Source: DATKNA01 sp963755755 (GTDB lineage Bacteria; Actinomycetota; Actinomycetes; Actinomycetales; Kineosporiaceae). Taken from it: a DNA stretch of 64,000 bases. The DNA lies in the NCBI GenBank assembly GCA_963755755.1, contig CAVWLJ010000010.1, positions 923,925 through 987,924 on the forward strand. Reading direction: 5' to 3'. The notes beneath the pieces were generated by a model that saw nothing but the letters and a program-made list of their open reading frames with translations, ran no database searches and was not told the origin of the DNA. Shown here one piece after another: positions 23,558 to 31,844 of this stretch (position 1 is the stretch's first letter; every line of letters begins with the position of its first letter). The position numbers were made by a program, and so were the translations under genes.

Positions 23558-24073
23558 GTGACCCCCGACACCCGGCGCCTCGTGCTGATGCGGCACGCGA
23601 AGTCGGCACGTCCGTTCGGGGTACCCGACGAGGACCGGCCGCTGAGCGGTCGCGGCCGCCGGGACGCGCAGGCGGCGGGCCGATGGTTCGCGACGGAGGG
23701 CCCGCGCCCGGACCTCACGCTCTGCTCGACCGCCACCCGCAGCCGGCACACCTGGGAGATCGTGTGCCGGTCGATGCCGTCGATCCCCACCCGATACCTG
23801 ACGGAGCTGTACGAGGCGGACGCCGACGGCGTCGTCGACCTCGCCGCCGCCACGTCGGAGGAGGTCAAGGTGCTCGTCGTCGTCGGGCACGAACCCACGA
23901 CCAGCGTGACGGCGCTGACCCTCGCCGGGCGTGGCTCGGACCGGCGGGCCCTGGAGGCTCTGGCGGAGAAGTTCCCGACCTCGGGCATCGCGGTGCTGCG
24001 CTTCGACGGTCCCTGGTCCGGGCTGCGCGCCGGCGAGGTGGCGCTCGAGTCGTTCACGGTGCCCCGGGGCTGA
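23558..24073 (+). CDS. sixA: SixA-like histidine phosphatase
   Basis: A 171-residue branch-2 histidine phosphatase of the SixA type, which removes phosphate from phosphohistidine or small substrates. The catalytic RHAKS motif is at residue 12, and the second His is in VVVGHEPTT. It starts at GTG 23558 just 3 bp after inhA, so it is almost certainly co-transcribed with fabG-inhA. In mycobacteria this position after inhA is held by the ferrochelatase gene, so the neighbour differs. Its target is unknown. Confidence 0.88.
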   Translation: MTPDTRRLVLMRHAKSARPFGVPDEDRPLSGRGRRDAQAAGRWFATEGPRPDLTLCSTATRSRHTWEIVCRSMPSIPTRYLTELYEADADGVVDLAAATSEEVKVLVVVGHEPTTSVTALTLAGRGSDRRALEALAEKFPTSGIAVLRFDGPWSGLRAGEVALESFTVPRG

Positions 24074-24075
24074 GC

Positions 24076-25089
24076 GTGAGGCGGCTGCGCAAGCTCGGGT
24101 TCCTGACGATCGGGCTCTTCGACGAGGCCGACCCGGGGCGGGGTCACGAGTCCACGCTGGAGATCATCGAGCTGGGCGAGCGGCTCGGCTTCGACAGCGC
24201 GTGGCTGCGGCACCGGCACCTGCAGTTCGGGATCTCCTCGCCGGTCGCCGTGCTGGCCGCCGCCTCGCAACGCACCAGCCGGATCGAGCTCGGGACGGCG
24301 GTCATCCCGCTCGGCTGGGAGAACCCGTTGCGGCTGGCGGAGGACCTCGCCACCGTCGACGTCCTCTCCGGCGGCCGGCTCAACCCCGGCGTCAGCGTCG
24401 GGCCCCCGATGCACTGGGACCGGGTGAAGGGCGCGCTGTATCCGGACACCGCCGACGTCGAGGACTTCAGCTACGAGCGGGTCCGGCGGTTGCTCGCGTT
24501 CGTGCGCGGCGAACCGGCGACCAGCGGCGGCGGTGTCGAGGGGTTCGAGGTCTACTCGGACCGGGTGCAACCGCACGCGCCGGGGCTGGGCCGGCGGATG
24601 TGGTACGGCGGAGCGAGCCTGCGCTCGGCGCAGTGGGCCGGCGAGAACGGGATGAACTTCCTCACCAGCAGTGTCGTCCGGGCCGAGGAGTCCGAGGACT
24701 TCGCGCAGATCCAGCTGTCGCACATCCGCATCTTCCGGGCCCACCACCCGGACGGCGAGGCCGCGCGGGTGTCCCAGGGACTCGTGGTGATCCCGACGGA
24801 CAGCGCGACGGCGAGCCAGCGGGCCCGCTACGAGGAGTACGCGCGCGCCCGGCTGCCGCGCACGGCCTCGCCGCAGGGCCCGGGCCGGATGCTCTTCTCA
24901 CCCGACTACGTCGGCAGCTCCGCCGAGATCGCCGAGCGGCTCGCCGCGCACGCCGCCTTCGCCGAGGTCGACGAGGTCGCGTTCGCGCTGCCCTTCACGT
25001 TCTCCCCGGACGACTACGTGCAGATCGTCACGGACATGGCCGAGCACCTCGGCCCCGCTCTCGGCTGGACCGCGCGGCAGGCCCGCTGA
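24076..25089 (+). CDS. LLM-class flavin-dependent oxidoreductase
   Basis: A 337-residue luciferase-like monooxygenase of the FMN type. The TIM-barrel blocks FLTIGLFDEADPGRGHESTL, GFDSAWLRHRHLQFG, ELGTAVIPLGWENPLRLAED and LSGGRLNPGVSVGPP define the family. GTG 24076 lies 2 bp after the sixA stop, so it is the fourth gene of the fabG-inhA-sixA unit. Its stop touches the convergent serB stop. The substrate is not predictable, and a separate flavin reductase would be needed. Confidence 0.88.
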   Translation: MRRLRKLGFLTIGLFDEADPGRGHESTLEIIELGERLGFDSAWLRHRHLQFGISSPVAVLAAASQRTSRIELGTAVIPLGWENPLRLAEDLATVDVLSGGRLNPGVSVGPPMHWDRVKGALYPDTADVEDFSYERVRRLLAFVRGEPATSGGGVEGFEVYSDRVQPHAPGLGRRMWYGGASLRSAQWAGENGMNFLTSSVVRAEESEDFAQIQLSHIRIFRAHHPDGEAARVSQGLVVIPTDSATASQRARYEEYARARLPRTASPQGPGRMLFSPDYVGSSAEIAERLAAHAAFAEVDEVAFALPFTFSPDDYVQIVTDMAEHLGPALGWTARQAR

Positions 25090-26307
25090 TCAGCGAAGGG
25101 GAGCGGGTGCCGGGACGAGGTCGGCGGCGTCCGCCTCCTCGACCTCCGAGCGCGGGATGCCGAGCAGGTACAGGACGGCGTCGAGATAGGGGACGTTGAC
25201 CGCGGCGTCCGCCCGGGCTCGGACGACGGGCTTGGCGTTGAAGGCGATCCCCAGCCCCGCCTCGGCCAGCATGTCGAGGTCGTTCGCGCCGTCACCGATC
25301 GCGACCGTCCGGGCGAGCGGCAGGCCTTCGGCGTCCGCGAACCGCCGGAGCGCGGCGGCCTTGCCGGCGCGGTCGACGACCTGACCCGCCACCCGCCCGG
25401 TGAGGAACCCGTCTCGCAGCTCCAGCCGGTTGGCGTGGACGTGCTGGATGTCGAGCTCGGCGGCGATCGGCGCGACGACCTCGGCGAACCCGCCGGAGAC
25501 CACGGCGAGCGTGAAGCCGAGCCGGCGCAACGTGCGGCACAGGGTGCGCGCTCCGGGCGTCAGGCGCACGGCGGCGCGGACGTCGTCCAGCACGGACGCC
25601 GGCAGCCCGGCCAGGCGGGCGACCCGCTCGTGCAGGCTCGCGGCGAAGTCGAGCTCGCCGCGCATCGCCCGGTCCGTGACGGCGGCCACCTCGGCGGCTC
25701 GTCCGGCCTCGGCCGCGAGGAGCTCGATGACCTCGTCCTGGATGAGGGTGGAGTCGACGTCGAGGACGACGAGCCGGCGGCCGCGCCGCACCAGACCCGC
25801 GGGGGAGACCGCGACGTCGACGCCGTGCTCGGCAGCCGCGGCGGCCAGCTCGCGCCGGAGCGCGAGGACGTCGTCCCCGGAGACGTCGAACTCGACGGTC
25901 GTCACCGGCTCCCGGGAGAGGCGACGGATGCGGTCGATGTTGGCGCCGCGCTCGGCCAGACGCGCGGCGATCGCGGCGACCGCCGCCGGGAGGAGCGGCG
26001 CCGCGAGCACGGTGACGTGCAGCCTCCCGTGCCGCCGCGGCGCGTTGTCGCCGCGCCCGGTGGCGGCCTCGACGGTCATGCCCAGCGCGCTCCCGGCGTC
26101 CCGGACGGCGGCGACCGCGCCCTCGGCGTCCGGGCCCGCGGTGACCAGGACCGCCAGGGTGAGGTTGCCCCGGACGACGACCTGCTCGAGGTCGAGCACC
26201 TCGACCCCGGGCCGGGCGAGGGCGCCGAGCACCGCGGCGGCGACGCCAGGCCGGTCGGGCCCGGTGACGGTCACGAGGATCGTCGGCACGTCCGGGCTCG
26301 TCGACAC
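25090..26307 (-). CDS. serB: Phosphoserine phosphatase with N-terminal ACT domains
   Basis: A 405-residue SerB, last step of serine biosynthesis. Two ACT-like regulatory domains fill residues 1-170 (TVTGPDRPGVAAAVLGAL; NIDRIRRLS). The HAD phosphatase domain has the nucleophile motif DVDSTLIQDE (about residue 186), SGGF, and GDGANDLDMLAEAGLGIAFNAKP. The length and domain order match mycobacterial SerB2. It is monocistronic and convergent with the LLM gene. A palindromic repeat lies 34 bp upstream of its start. Confidence 0.95.
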   Translation of the reverse strand: MSTSPDVPTILVTVTGPDRPGVAAAVLGALARPGVEVLDLEQVVVRGNLTLAVLVTAGPDAEGAVAAVRDAGSALGMTVEAATGRGDNAPRRHGRLHVTVLAAPLLPAAVAAIAARLAERGANIDRIRRLSREPVTTVEFDVSGDDVLALRRELAAAAAEHGVDVAVSPAGLVRRGRRLVVLDVDSTLIQDEVIELLAAEAGRAAEVAAVTDRAMRGELDFAASLHERVARLAGLPASVLDDVRAAVRLTPGARTLCRTLRRLGFTLAVVSGGFAEVVAPIAAELDIQHVHANRLELRDGFLTGRVAGQVVDRAGKAAALRRFADAEGLPLARTVAIGDGANDLDMLAEAGLGIAFNAKPVVRARADAAVNVPYLDAVLYLLGIPRSEVEEADAADLVPAPAPLR

Positions 26308-26340
26308 GGACGTCGACCCTACCCTCCGCGTGCCATCCGC

Positions 26341-26412
26341 CCTTGGCGCTGATCATGCACTTCGCGGCGATCATGCACGTGGCGTGCCGGGAAGTGCATG
26401 ATCAGCGCAAGG
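26341..26412. repeat. Free-standing palindromic TGATCATG repeat
   Basis: Arm GCGCTGATCATGCACTT (26346-26362) pairs perfectly with AAGTGCATGATCAGCGC (26392-26408), and outer CCTTG/CAAGG extend it with one extra base. The middle contains a third half-site, GATCATGCACG. The first 14 bases of the arm (GCGCTGATCATGCA) recur exactly at 29829-29842 beside the nuclease gene, so both belong to one repeat family. It lies between the serB promoter and the 3' end of the next gene. Confidence 0.85.
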
Positions 26413-26424
26413 GGGGCTGGGTGG

Positions 26425-27207
26425 CTAGAGGGACTTGTTGTGGTCGTCGCGGAAGGCGATCCAGTCGGTGAGCTTGCCCACGTCGTATTTCGGCCCGGTC
26501 AGGCCGACGGTGAAGAACGTGGTCCCGGCCTCGAGCAGCGCGGGGGCGAGCCGGTCGGGGGAGCCGTCGACGCCGGCGGAGCGCTCGATCTCCGCGGGGT
26601 CCCGGCCCTCGGCGCGGCACCACTCGTCGAGGATGCCGTTCTTGCGCGTGAGCGTCTCGGGGTCGCCGAAGCCGTGCCAGATGTCGGCGTGCCGGGCCGT
26701 GTACCGCAGGGTCTTCTTCTCGCCGCCGCCGCCGATGAGCATCGGGATCTTGCGCGTGGGCGGCGGGTTGAGCTTGGCCCAGCGGGCCTCGATGCGGGGC
26801 AGCGCCTCGGCGAGCGCGTCGAGCCGCCTGCCCGGCGTCCCGAAGTCGTAGCCGTACTCGTCGTAGTCGCGCTGGAACCAGCCGGCGCCGATGCCGAGGA
26901 TCAGCCGGCCCCCGCTGATGTTGTCGACGGTGCGCGCCATGTCCGCGAGCAGGTCAGGGTTGCGGTAGCTGTTGCAGGTGACGAGGGCGCCGATCTCGAC
27001 GCGCTCGGTCGCCTCGGCCCAGGCGCCGAGCATGGTCCAGCACTCGAGGTGCTCGCCGTCGGCCGGGCCGTAGAGCGGGTAGAAGTGGTCCCAGTTGAAC
27101 GCGACGTCGACCCCCGCCTCCTCGGCGGCGGCGACGGTGCGGCGGATCTCGGCGTACTCGGCGTGCTGGGGCTGGATCTGGACCCCGATGCGCACGGGAC
27201 GGCTCAC
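26425..27207 (-). CDS. F420-dependent LLM-class oxidoreductase
   Basis: A 260-residue luciferase-like enzyme of the branch usually annotated as coenzyme F420-dependent in actinobacteria. Blocks seen are IGVQIQPQHAEY, FNWDHFYPLYG, CNSYRNPDLLADMARTVD, LILGIGAGWFQRDYDEYGYDF and PMLIGGGGEKKTLR. It would use reduced F420 as hydride donor, but F420 dependence is inferred from the branch. It is the downstream neighbour of glgC with an 85-bp gap. The substrate is unknown. Confidence 0.9.
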   Translation of the reverse strand: MSRPVRIGVQIQPQHAEYAEIRRTVAAAEEAGVDVAFNWDHFYPLYGPADGEHLECWTMLGAWAEATERVEIGALVTCNSYRNPDLLADMARTVDNISGGRLILGIGAGWFQRDYDEYGYDFGTPGRRLDALAEALPRIEARWAKLNPPPTRKIPMLIGGGGEKKTLRYTARHADIWHGFGDPETLTRKNGILDEWCRAEGRDPAEIERSAGVDGSPDRLAPALLEAGTTFFTVGLTGPKYDVGKLTDWIAFRDDHNKSL

Positions 27208-27292
27208 GAAGAACTCCTCGGGAGAGAACGGCAGGGCGAACGGAGCGGCCGACGCCCTCGGCGGCCGCGCTGGACCGGGTCGGTCGCAGAGG

Positions 27293-28534
27293 TCAGGAAG
27301 GGACCTTCATCCCCTTGCCGACGACGGTGATGCCCGACTCGGTGACGTGGAAGCCGCGGGCGCGGTCCTCGTCCGGGTCCATGCCGATGCGCGCGCCCTC
27401 GGCGACCACCACGTTCTTGTCCAGGATCGCGCGGCGGACGACGGCGTGCCTGCCGATGTCGACGTTGTCCATGACGACGCTGTCGCTCACCGTCGCCCAG
27501 CTGTGCACCTCGACGTTCGGCGAGAGCACCGAGTTCTCGACGAGTGCGCCGGAGACCACGCAGCCGGGGGAGACGATCGAGTTCACGGCGTGGCCGATCC
27601 GGCCGTGCCAGCCGTGCACGAACTTCGCCGGCGGGTAGAAGCCGGTGTGCGTGTAGATCGGCCACTCGTAGTTGTAGAGGTTGAAGATGGGGTGCACGGA
27701 CACCAGGTCCATCTGCGCCTCGAAGTACGCGTCGAGCGTGCCGACGTCGCGCCAGTAGTCGCGGTCGCGGTCCGCCGAGCCGGGGACGTCGTTGCGCTTG
27801 AAGTCGTAGACCGCGGCCTCGCCGCGCGAGACGAAGTCGGGGACGATGTCGCCGCCCATGTCGTGCTTGGAGTCCTCGCGGTCGGAGTCCCGGGTGACGG
27901 CGTCCACGAGCGCGTCGGCGTCGAAGACGTAGTTGCCCATCGACGCCAGCACCTGGTCCGGGGCGTCCGGCAGGCCCTCGGGGTCCGTCGGCTTCTCGAG
28001 GAACGCCTCGATGTGCACGCTGTCGTCGCCGGCCTGGATGACGCCGAACTGGTCGGCGAGCGTGATCGGCTGCCGGATGGCCGCGACCGAGCAGGGCGCG
28101 CCCGAGTCGATGTGCGCATCGACCATCTGGGTGAAGTCCATCCGGTACACGTGGTCCGCGCCCACGACGACGACGATGTCCGGCTTCTCGTCGTTCAGCA
28201 GGTTGAGGCTCTGGAAGATGGCGTCGGCGCTGCCCAGGTACCAGTGCTTCCCGACCCGCTGCTGCGCGGGCACCGGCGCGATGTAGTTGCCCAGCAGGGT
28301 GGACATCCGCCAGGTCGAGGAGATGTGCCGGTCGAGGCTGTGGGACTTGTACTGGGTGAGCACGACGATCTTGAGGTAACGCGCGTTCACGAGATTGCTC
28401 AGCGCGAAGTCGACCAGCCGGTAGACACCGCCGTAGGGCACGGCGGGTTTGGCCCGGTCGGCAGTCAGGGGCATGAGTCGCTTGCCCTCGCCGCCGGCGA
28501 GGACGACTGCCATCACCTTCTTCGGTGCCGCCAT
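27293..28534 (-). CDS. glgC: Glucose-1-phosphate adenylyltransferase
   Basis: A 413-residue ADP-glucose pyrophosphorylase. The nucleotidyltransferase domain has VVLAGGEGKRLMPLT and KPAVPYGGVYRLVDFALSN, and GADHVYRMDF marks the active site. The C-terminal left-handed beta helix (LSPNVEVHSWATVSDSVVMD) is complete. It makes ADP-glucose, the donor for GlgM. The start is 47 bp from the divergent glgM start, the same head-to-head layout as Rv1213/Rv1212c in Mycobacterium, so a shared promoter region controls both. Confidence 0.96.
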   Translation of the reverse strand: MAAPKKVMAVVLAGGEGKRLMPLTADRAKPAVPYGGVYRLVDFALSNLVNARYLKIVVLTQYKSHSLDRHISSTWRMSTLLGNYIAPVPAQQRVGKHWYLGSADAIFQSLNLLNDEKPDIVVVVGADHVYRMDFTQMVDAHIDSGAPCSVAAIRQPITLADQFGVIQAGDDSVHIEAFLEKPTDPEGLPDAPDQVLASMGNYVFDADALVDAVTRDSDREDSKHDMGGDIVPDFVSRGEAAVYDFKRNDVPGSADRDRDYWRDVGTLDAYFEAQMDLVSVHPIFNLYNYEWPIYTHTGFYPPAKFVHGWHGRIGHAVNSIVSPGCVVSGALVENSVLSPNVEVHSWATVSDSVVMDNVDIGRHAVVRRAILDKNVVVAEGARIGMDPDEDRARGFHVTESGITVVGKGMKVPS

Positions 28535-28581
28535 GGCTGGACCCTATGGCGTCGCGCGTGATTCGCACTACGGTGGCCCGC

Positions 28582-29772
28582 GTGCGCGTGGACCTGTTGA
28601 CCCGGGAGTACCCGCCTGACGTCTACGGCGGGGCTGGCGTTCACGTGGAGAACCTCGCGGAGGTGCTGAGACCCCTGCTGGACGTCCGGGTGCGGGCGTT
28701 CGGGGAGCCCCGGTCGGAGGAGGGCGTGACGGGCTACCCCGACCTGCCCGAGCTCGCGTCGGCCAACGCGGCGCTGCGCACCTTCGGCGTCGACCTCACG
28801 ATCGCGGCGGACTGCGAGGGCGCCGACGTCGTCCACTCGCACACCTGGTACGCCAACCTCGCGGGGCACCTGGCGGGGCTGCTCTACGGCGTCCCGCACG
28901 TGCTCTCGGCCCACAGCCTGGAACCGCTGCGCCCGTGGAAGGCCGAGCAGCTCGGTGGCGGGTACGCGTTGTCGTCCTGGGCGGAGCGGACGGCGTACCT
29001 CGGCGCGGCGCGGGTCATCGCCGTCAGCGCCGGCATGCGCGAGGACATCCTGCGGTCGTATCCCGAGGTGGACCCGGCGAAGGTCGTCGTCGTCCACAAC
29101 GGCATCGACCTGTCGGGCTGGCACCGCAACGAGGACGCCGAGGCGGTCCGCCGGCTGGGCATCGACCCGGAGCGGCCGAGCGTGGTCTTCGTCGGGCGCA
29201 TCACCCGTCAGAAGGGGCTGCCGTACCTGCTGCGGGCGGCCGAGCGGCTGCCCGCCGACGTGCAGCTCGTGCTCTGCGCCGGAGCGCCGGACACGCCGGA
29301 GATCATGGCCGAGGTCACCGGCCTCGTCGACCGGCTGCGCACTCAGCGTGGCGGCGGCGTCGTCTGGATCGAGCGGATGCTCCCGCGCGACGAGCTCACC
29401 GCCGTGCTCTCGGCGGCGACGACGTTCGTCTGCCCCTCCGTGTACGAGCCGCTGGGCATCGTCAACCTCGAGGCGATGGCGTGCGAGGCGGCCGTCGTCG
29501 GGACGGCGACCGGCGGCATCCCCGAGGTCGTCGAGGACGGCGTCACCGGCGTCCTCGTGCCCATCGACCAGGTCACCGACGGCACCGGGACGCCGAAGGA
29601 CCCCGAGCGCTTCGTCGCGGACATGGCGGAGGCGCTGACCCGGGTGGTGTCCGATCCGGCGCGGGCCGCGGAGATGGGCCGGGCCGGACGCCGCCGAGCC
29701 GAGGAGCACTTCTCCTGGGAGTCGATCGCCGAGAAGACCGTCGACGTCTACCGCGCCGCCCTCTCCACCTGA
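28582..29772 (+). CDS. glgM: GT4 glycosyltransferase: alpha-maltose-1-phosphate synthase (GlgM) or glycogen synthase
   Basis: A 396-residue GT4 glycosyltransferase. The N-terminal loop REYPPDVYGGAGVHVENLAE, the R-x-x-x-x-K-type donor site VGRITRQKGLPYLLRA and the E-x7-E motif EPLGIVNLEAMACE are present. In mycobacteria the orthologous gene, divergent from glgC, makes maltose-1-phosphate from ADP-glucose and glucose-1-phosphate for the GlgE pathway. The ADP-glucose specificity is inferred from the adjacent glgC. GTG 28582 gives the canonical N-terminus; longer frames enter the intergenic region. Confidence 0.92.
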   Translation: MRVDLLTREYPPDVYGGAGVHVENLAEVLRPLLDVRVRAFGEPRSEEGVTGYPDLPELASANAALRTFGVDLTIAADCEGADVVHSHTWYANLAGHLAGLLYGVPHVLSAHSLEPLRPWKAEQLGGGYALSSWAERTAYLGAARVIAVSAGMREDILRSYPEVDPAKVVVVHNGIDLSGWHRNEDAEAVRRLGIDPERPSVVFVGRITRQKGLPYLLRAAERLPADVQLVLCAGAPDTPEIMAEVTGLVDRLRTQRGGGVVWIERMLPRDELTAVLSAATTFVCPSVYEPLGIVNLEAMACEAAVVGTATGGIPEVVEDGVTGVLVPIDQVTDGTGTPKDPERFVADMAEALTRVVSDPARAAEMGRAGRRRAEEHFSWESIAEKTVDVYRAALST

Positions 29773-29832
29773 CCCGCGCTCGACCCCCTGCGCCCCTTTC
29801 CGGTCGCCCCCCAGCCCCCTCAAAACCTGCGC

Positions 29833-29878
29833 TGATCATGCAATCCACGTTGATCATGAGAACTGACGTCACCATGAG
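29833..29878 (+). repeat. Left inverted repeat of the nuclease element
   Basis: Begins TGATCATGCAATCC and contains TGATCATG twice. Compared with the reverse complement of 30909-30954, the outer 28 bases match at 27 positions and the 46-base arm at about 41. The outer flank GCGC joined to it gives GCGCTGATCATGCA, identical to the palindrome at 26346. No target-site duplication is visible. Confidence 0.85.
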
Positions 29879-30815
29879 CGACGTCGGATGCTGCGGCTCG
29901 CGGCTGAGGAGCTCTCCGAGCGCCCGCTCGAGCGCCAGCGAAGAGCCGAGCACCTCGCCCTTGCCCACCGCGAGGATCCGCCACCCGTACGTCCGCTCGA
30001 GGTCCTCTCGCCGGCGCTGGTCGTGCCCACGCTGCGCCGGCGTCGAATGGTGGTCCTCTCCGTCGTACTCGACCGCGAGCTTCTCGGCGTCCCATCCCAG
30101 GTCGAGTCGGTACACACACCGGCCGGCGGCGTCCAGAACCTCGATCTGCACCGTTGGACGGGGGAACCCGGCGTCGACGATCCGGAGCCTGAGCCACGAC
30201 TCGCCCATGGACTCCGTCCGTGGCTCGACGAGTGCCGGCAAGCCGGCGTGCCTGCACGACACCGCGCATTCCCGCGGCTTCCGCCACTCTGACGAGCAGT
30301 TGGTCGGGGGTGACGAACGACGACGCTGCGAGGGCGTCAGCCACGCCCAGAGCCATGTGCGGCCGTAGCCATCGCAGACAGTCCAGCGCGGTGCGAAGCG
30401 GGGTCGTCGTCGGGATCCCGCCGATCTCGCACACCTCGTCGCCGAGAGCTGCCACGTAGCACCGGATCCCGGGCCGCCGTAGCGGCTGGGACCCAGGCGG
30501 AACGACGCACTCCACGACCGGTGGAGCCGCCATGGCCTCCGGCATCCGCCCGTCGACGCCCAGGAGCCAAGCCGCTGTGAGGCGGGCGACGACCGCGCCT
30601 GCGGGAAGGCGGAGGCGCAGGCAGGCGGCGCGGCTGGCGAGGTCGTCGGGAACGCGGGCGTCGAGGTAGACGCCACGGACGACCTGCCGGACGACGCCGG
30701 CGGCCGCGAGGCCGGTCACGTCGGCATCGCGGAGTCCGTTGATCCGGGCGAGCGCGCGATCGAACGGCCGGCCGTCGAGCACGAGGTCGTCCGCCCAAGA
30801 AGGAATCGGCTGCAC
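29870..30815 (-). pseudogene. DUF559-like PD-(D/E)XK nuclease with AbiEi-like N-terminus, one-base frameshift
   Basis: The N-terminal part, from GTG 30815, resembles the winged-helix antitoxin-like region of AbiEi-type proteins (DADVTGLAAAGVVRQVVRGVY). The C-terminal part is a Vsr/DUF559-type nuclease domain with VEYDGEDHH, an RRREDLERTYGWRIL stretch and a closing helix. The two parts are in different frames. Removing one G from the GCCGGC at 30234-30239 joins QARRLA to ALVEPRTESMGESW, the family's usual continuity. The corrected frame has no stop before the left repeat, so the exact C-terminus is unclear. Both ends of the gene run into the inverted repeats. Such proteins are multicopy in many actinobacteria and have no firm function. 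Confidence 0.78.
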
Positions 30816-30908
30816 CGCGCAACGGTGCGGAGGGAGTTCCCTCGCCTGCTACCACCGGCCGTCGTGCCTGTGGACGCCGTGACGAACCTGCCCGCTCATC
30901 CACATCCA

Positions 30909-30954
30909 CTCACGGTGACGACACATCTCATGATCAACGCGGATTGCATGATCA
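30909..30954 (-). repeat. Right inverted repeat of the nuclease element
   Basis: Inverted copy of 29833-29878, ending in GGATTGCATGATCA on the plus strand. It lies 94 bp upstream of the nuclease start. Together the two repeats bound a unit of 1,122 bp that contains only the nuclease gene. Confidence 0.85.
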
Positions 30955-31010
30955 CCGGGAGGTGGGGGAGTGCGGAGCGTCGGAGGGGGAGGGGAGGGGA
31001 GGGGTGGGGG

Positions 31011-31790
31011 TCAGTGGGAGGGGGCCGTGGTGGCGGCGTTCACGGCGGCGACGACGGCGTGGCGGCAGACGACGTCGAGCTCGCGCAGGGTCCGGGCGCG
31101 CTCCTGCGCCTCGAAGACGTTGACCGCGGCGCCGTCGTCCTGGGCGGCCAGCGACAGCACGGCGCGCAACCGGCCGGCGGTCGAGAGCACCTGCAGGCTG
31201 CGCGCCGGCGTCCCCGCCGGCAGCACCCCCGGGGGGATCTCGGCGCGACGCAGCCGGCGCAGCTGCTCGGCGGCGTCCGGGCCCAGGGCGGCCACGTCGA
31301 GGCGCGTGAGCCGCGCGGTGGCGTCGAGCAGCCCTTCCCTGAGCGCCCGCTCGGCCTCGGCGAGCCCCACGTCGCCGAGGTACCGGCTCTCGTTGACCGG
31401 CCGGGCGTGCCAGCTCACCAGGTACCCGGGCTCCCACTCGGAGCCGAACTCGGTCACCTCCGGCACGGCGCCCCACGCGGGGCCTCCCATCGTCAGCACG
31501 CACTCGCCCGCCTCGATCGCCGCCGTGTTGAACGGGGGCGGTCCGGGCAGACCCACCGGGTCCCCGGGGACGGGCAGGACGACGCGCAACGCGGGCACGC
31601 CGGCCTCGCGCAGCGCGACGAGGAGTCCCTCGAGGTCGGCGGCCGCCGGCGGCAGCAGGTCGGCCGGCTCCACGACGTGCGGCTCGTCCTCGCCGGTCAC
31701 CGCGCGGACGACCCCGCCGGTGGACGCGCGGCCCTGCAGCCAGGCCGTTCCCCAGGCGGCCAGACGGGCCGATCGCGGGATGTCGAGCAC
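31011..31790 (-). CDS. Conserved actinobacterial protein of unknown function
   Basis: A 259-residue soluble protein that I know only as a conserved actinobacterial hypothetical. It has an N-terminal SARLAAWGTAWLQGRAS block, a central FNTAAIEAGECVLTMGG, and the distinctive YLVSWHARPVNESRYLGD near residue 145. The C-terminal half is helical and Ala/Leu/Arg-rich. No catalytic motif, signal peptide or membrane span is visible. It is divergent from the ABC ATPase gene with 54 bp between the starts, which suggests shared control. Function unknown. Confidence 0.75.
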   Translation of the reverse strand: MLDIPRSARLAAWGTAWLQGRASTGGVVRAVTGEDEPHVVEPADLLPPAAADLEGLLVALREAGVPALRVVLPVPGDPVGLPGPPPFNTAAIEAGECVLTMGGPAWGAVPEVTEFGSEWEPGYLVSWHARPVNESRYLGDVGLAEAERALREGLLDATARLTRLDVAALGPDAAEQLRRLRRAEIPPGVLPAGTPARSLQVLSTAGRLRAVLSLAAQDDGAAVNVFEAQERARTLRELDVVCRHAVVAAVNAATTAPSH

Positions 31791-31844
31791 GCCGTCCAGG
31801 GTAGATGTCGGGCTGCGGCCCGCTGTGCCCTAGGGTCACGGGTC

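Noticed and set aside
29820..30960. Target-site duplication around the nuclease element
   Set aside because: Flanks outside the inverted repeats (ACCTGCGC and CCGGGAGG) do not match, so no duplication can be claimed.
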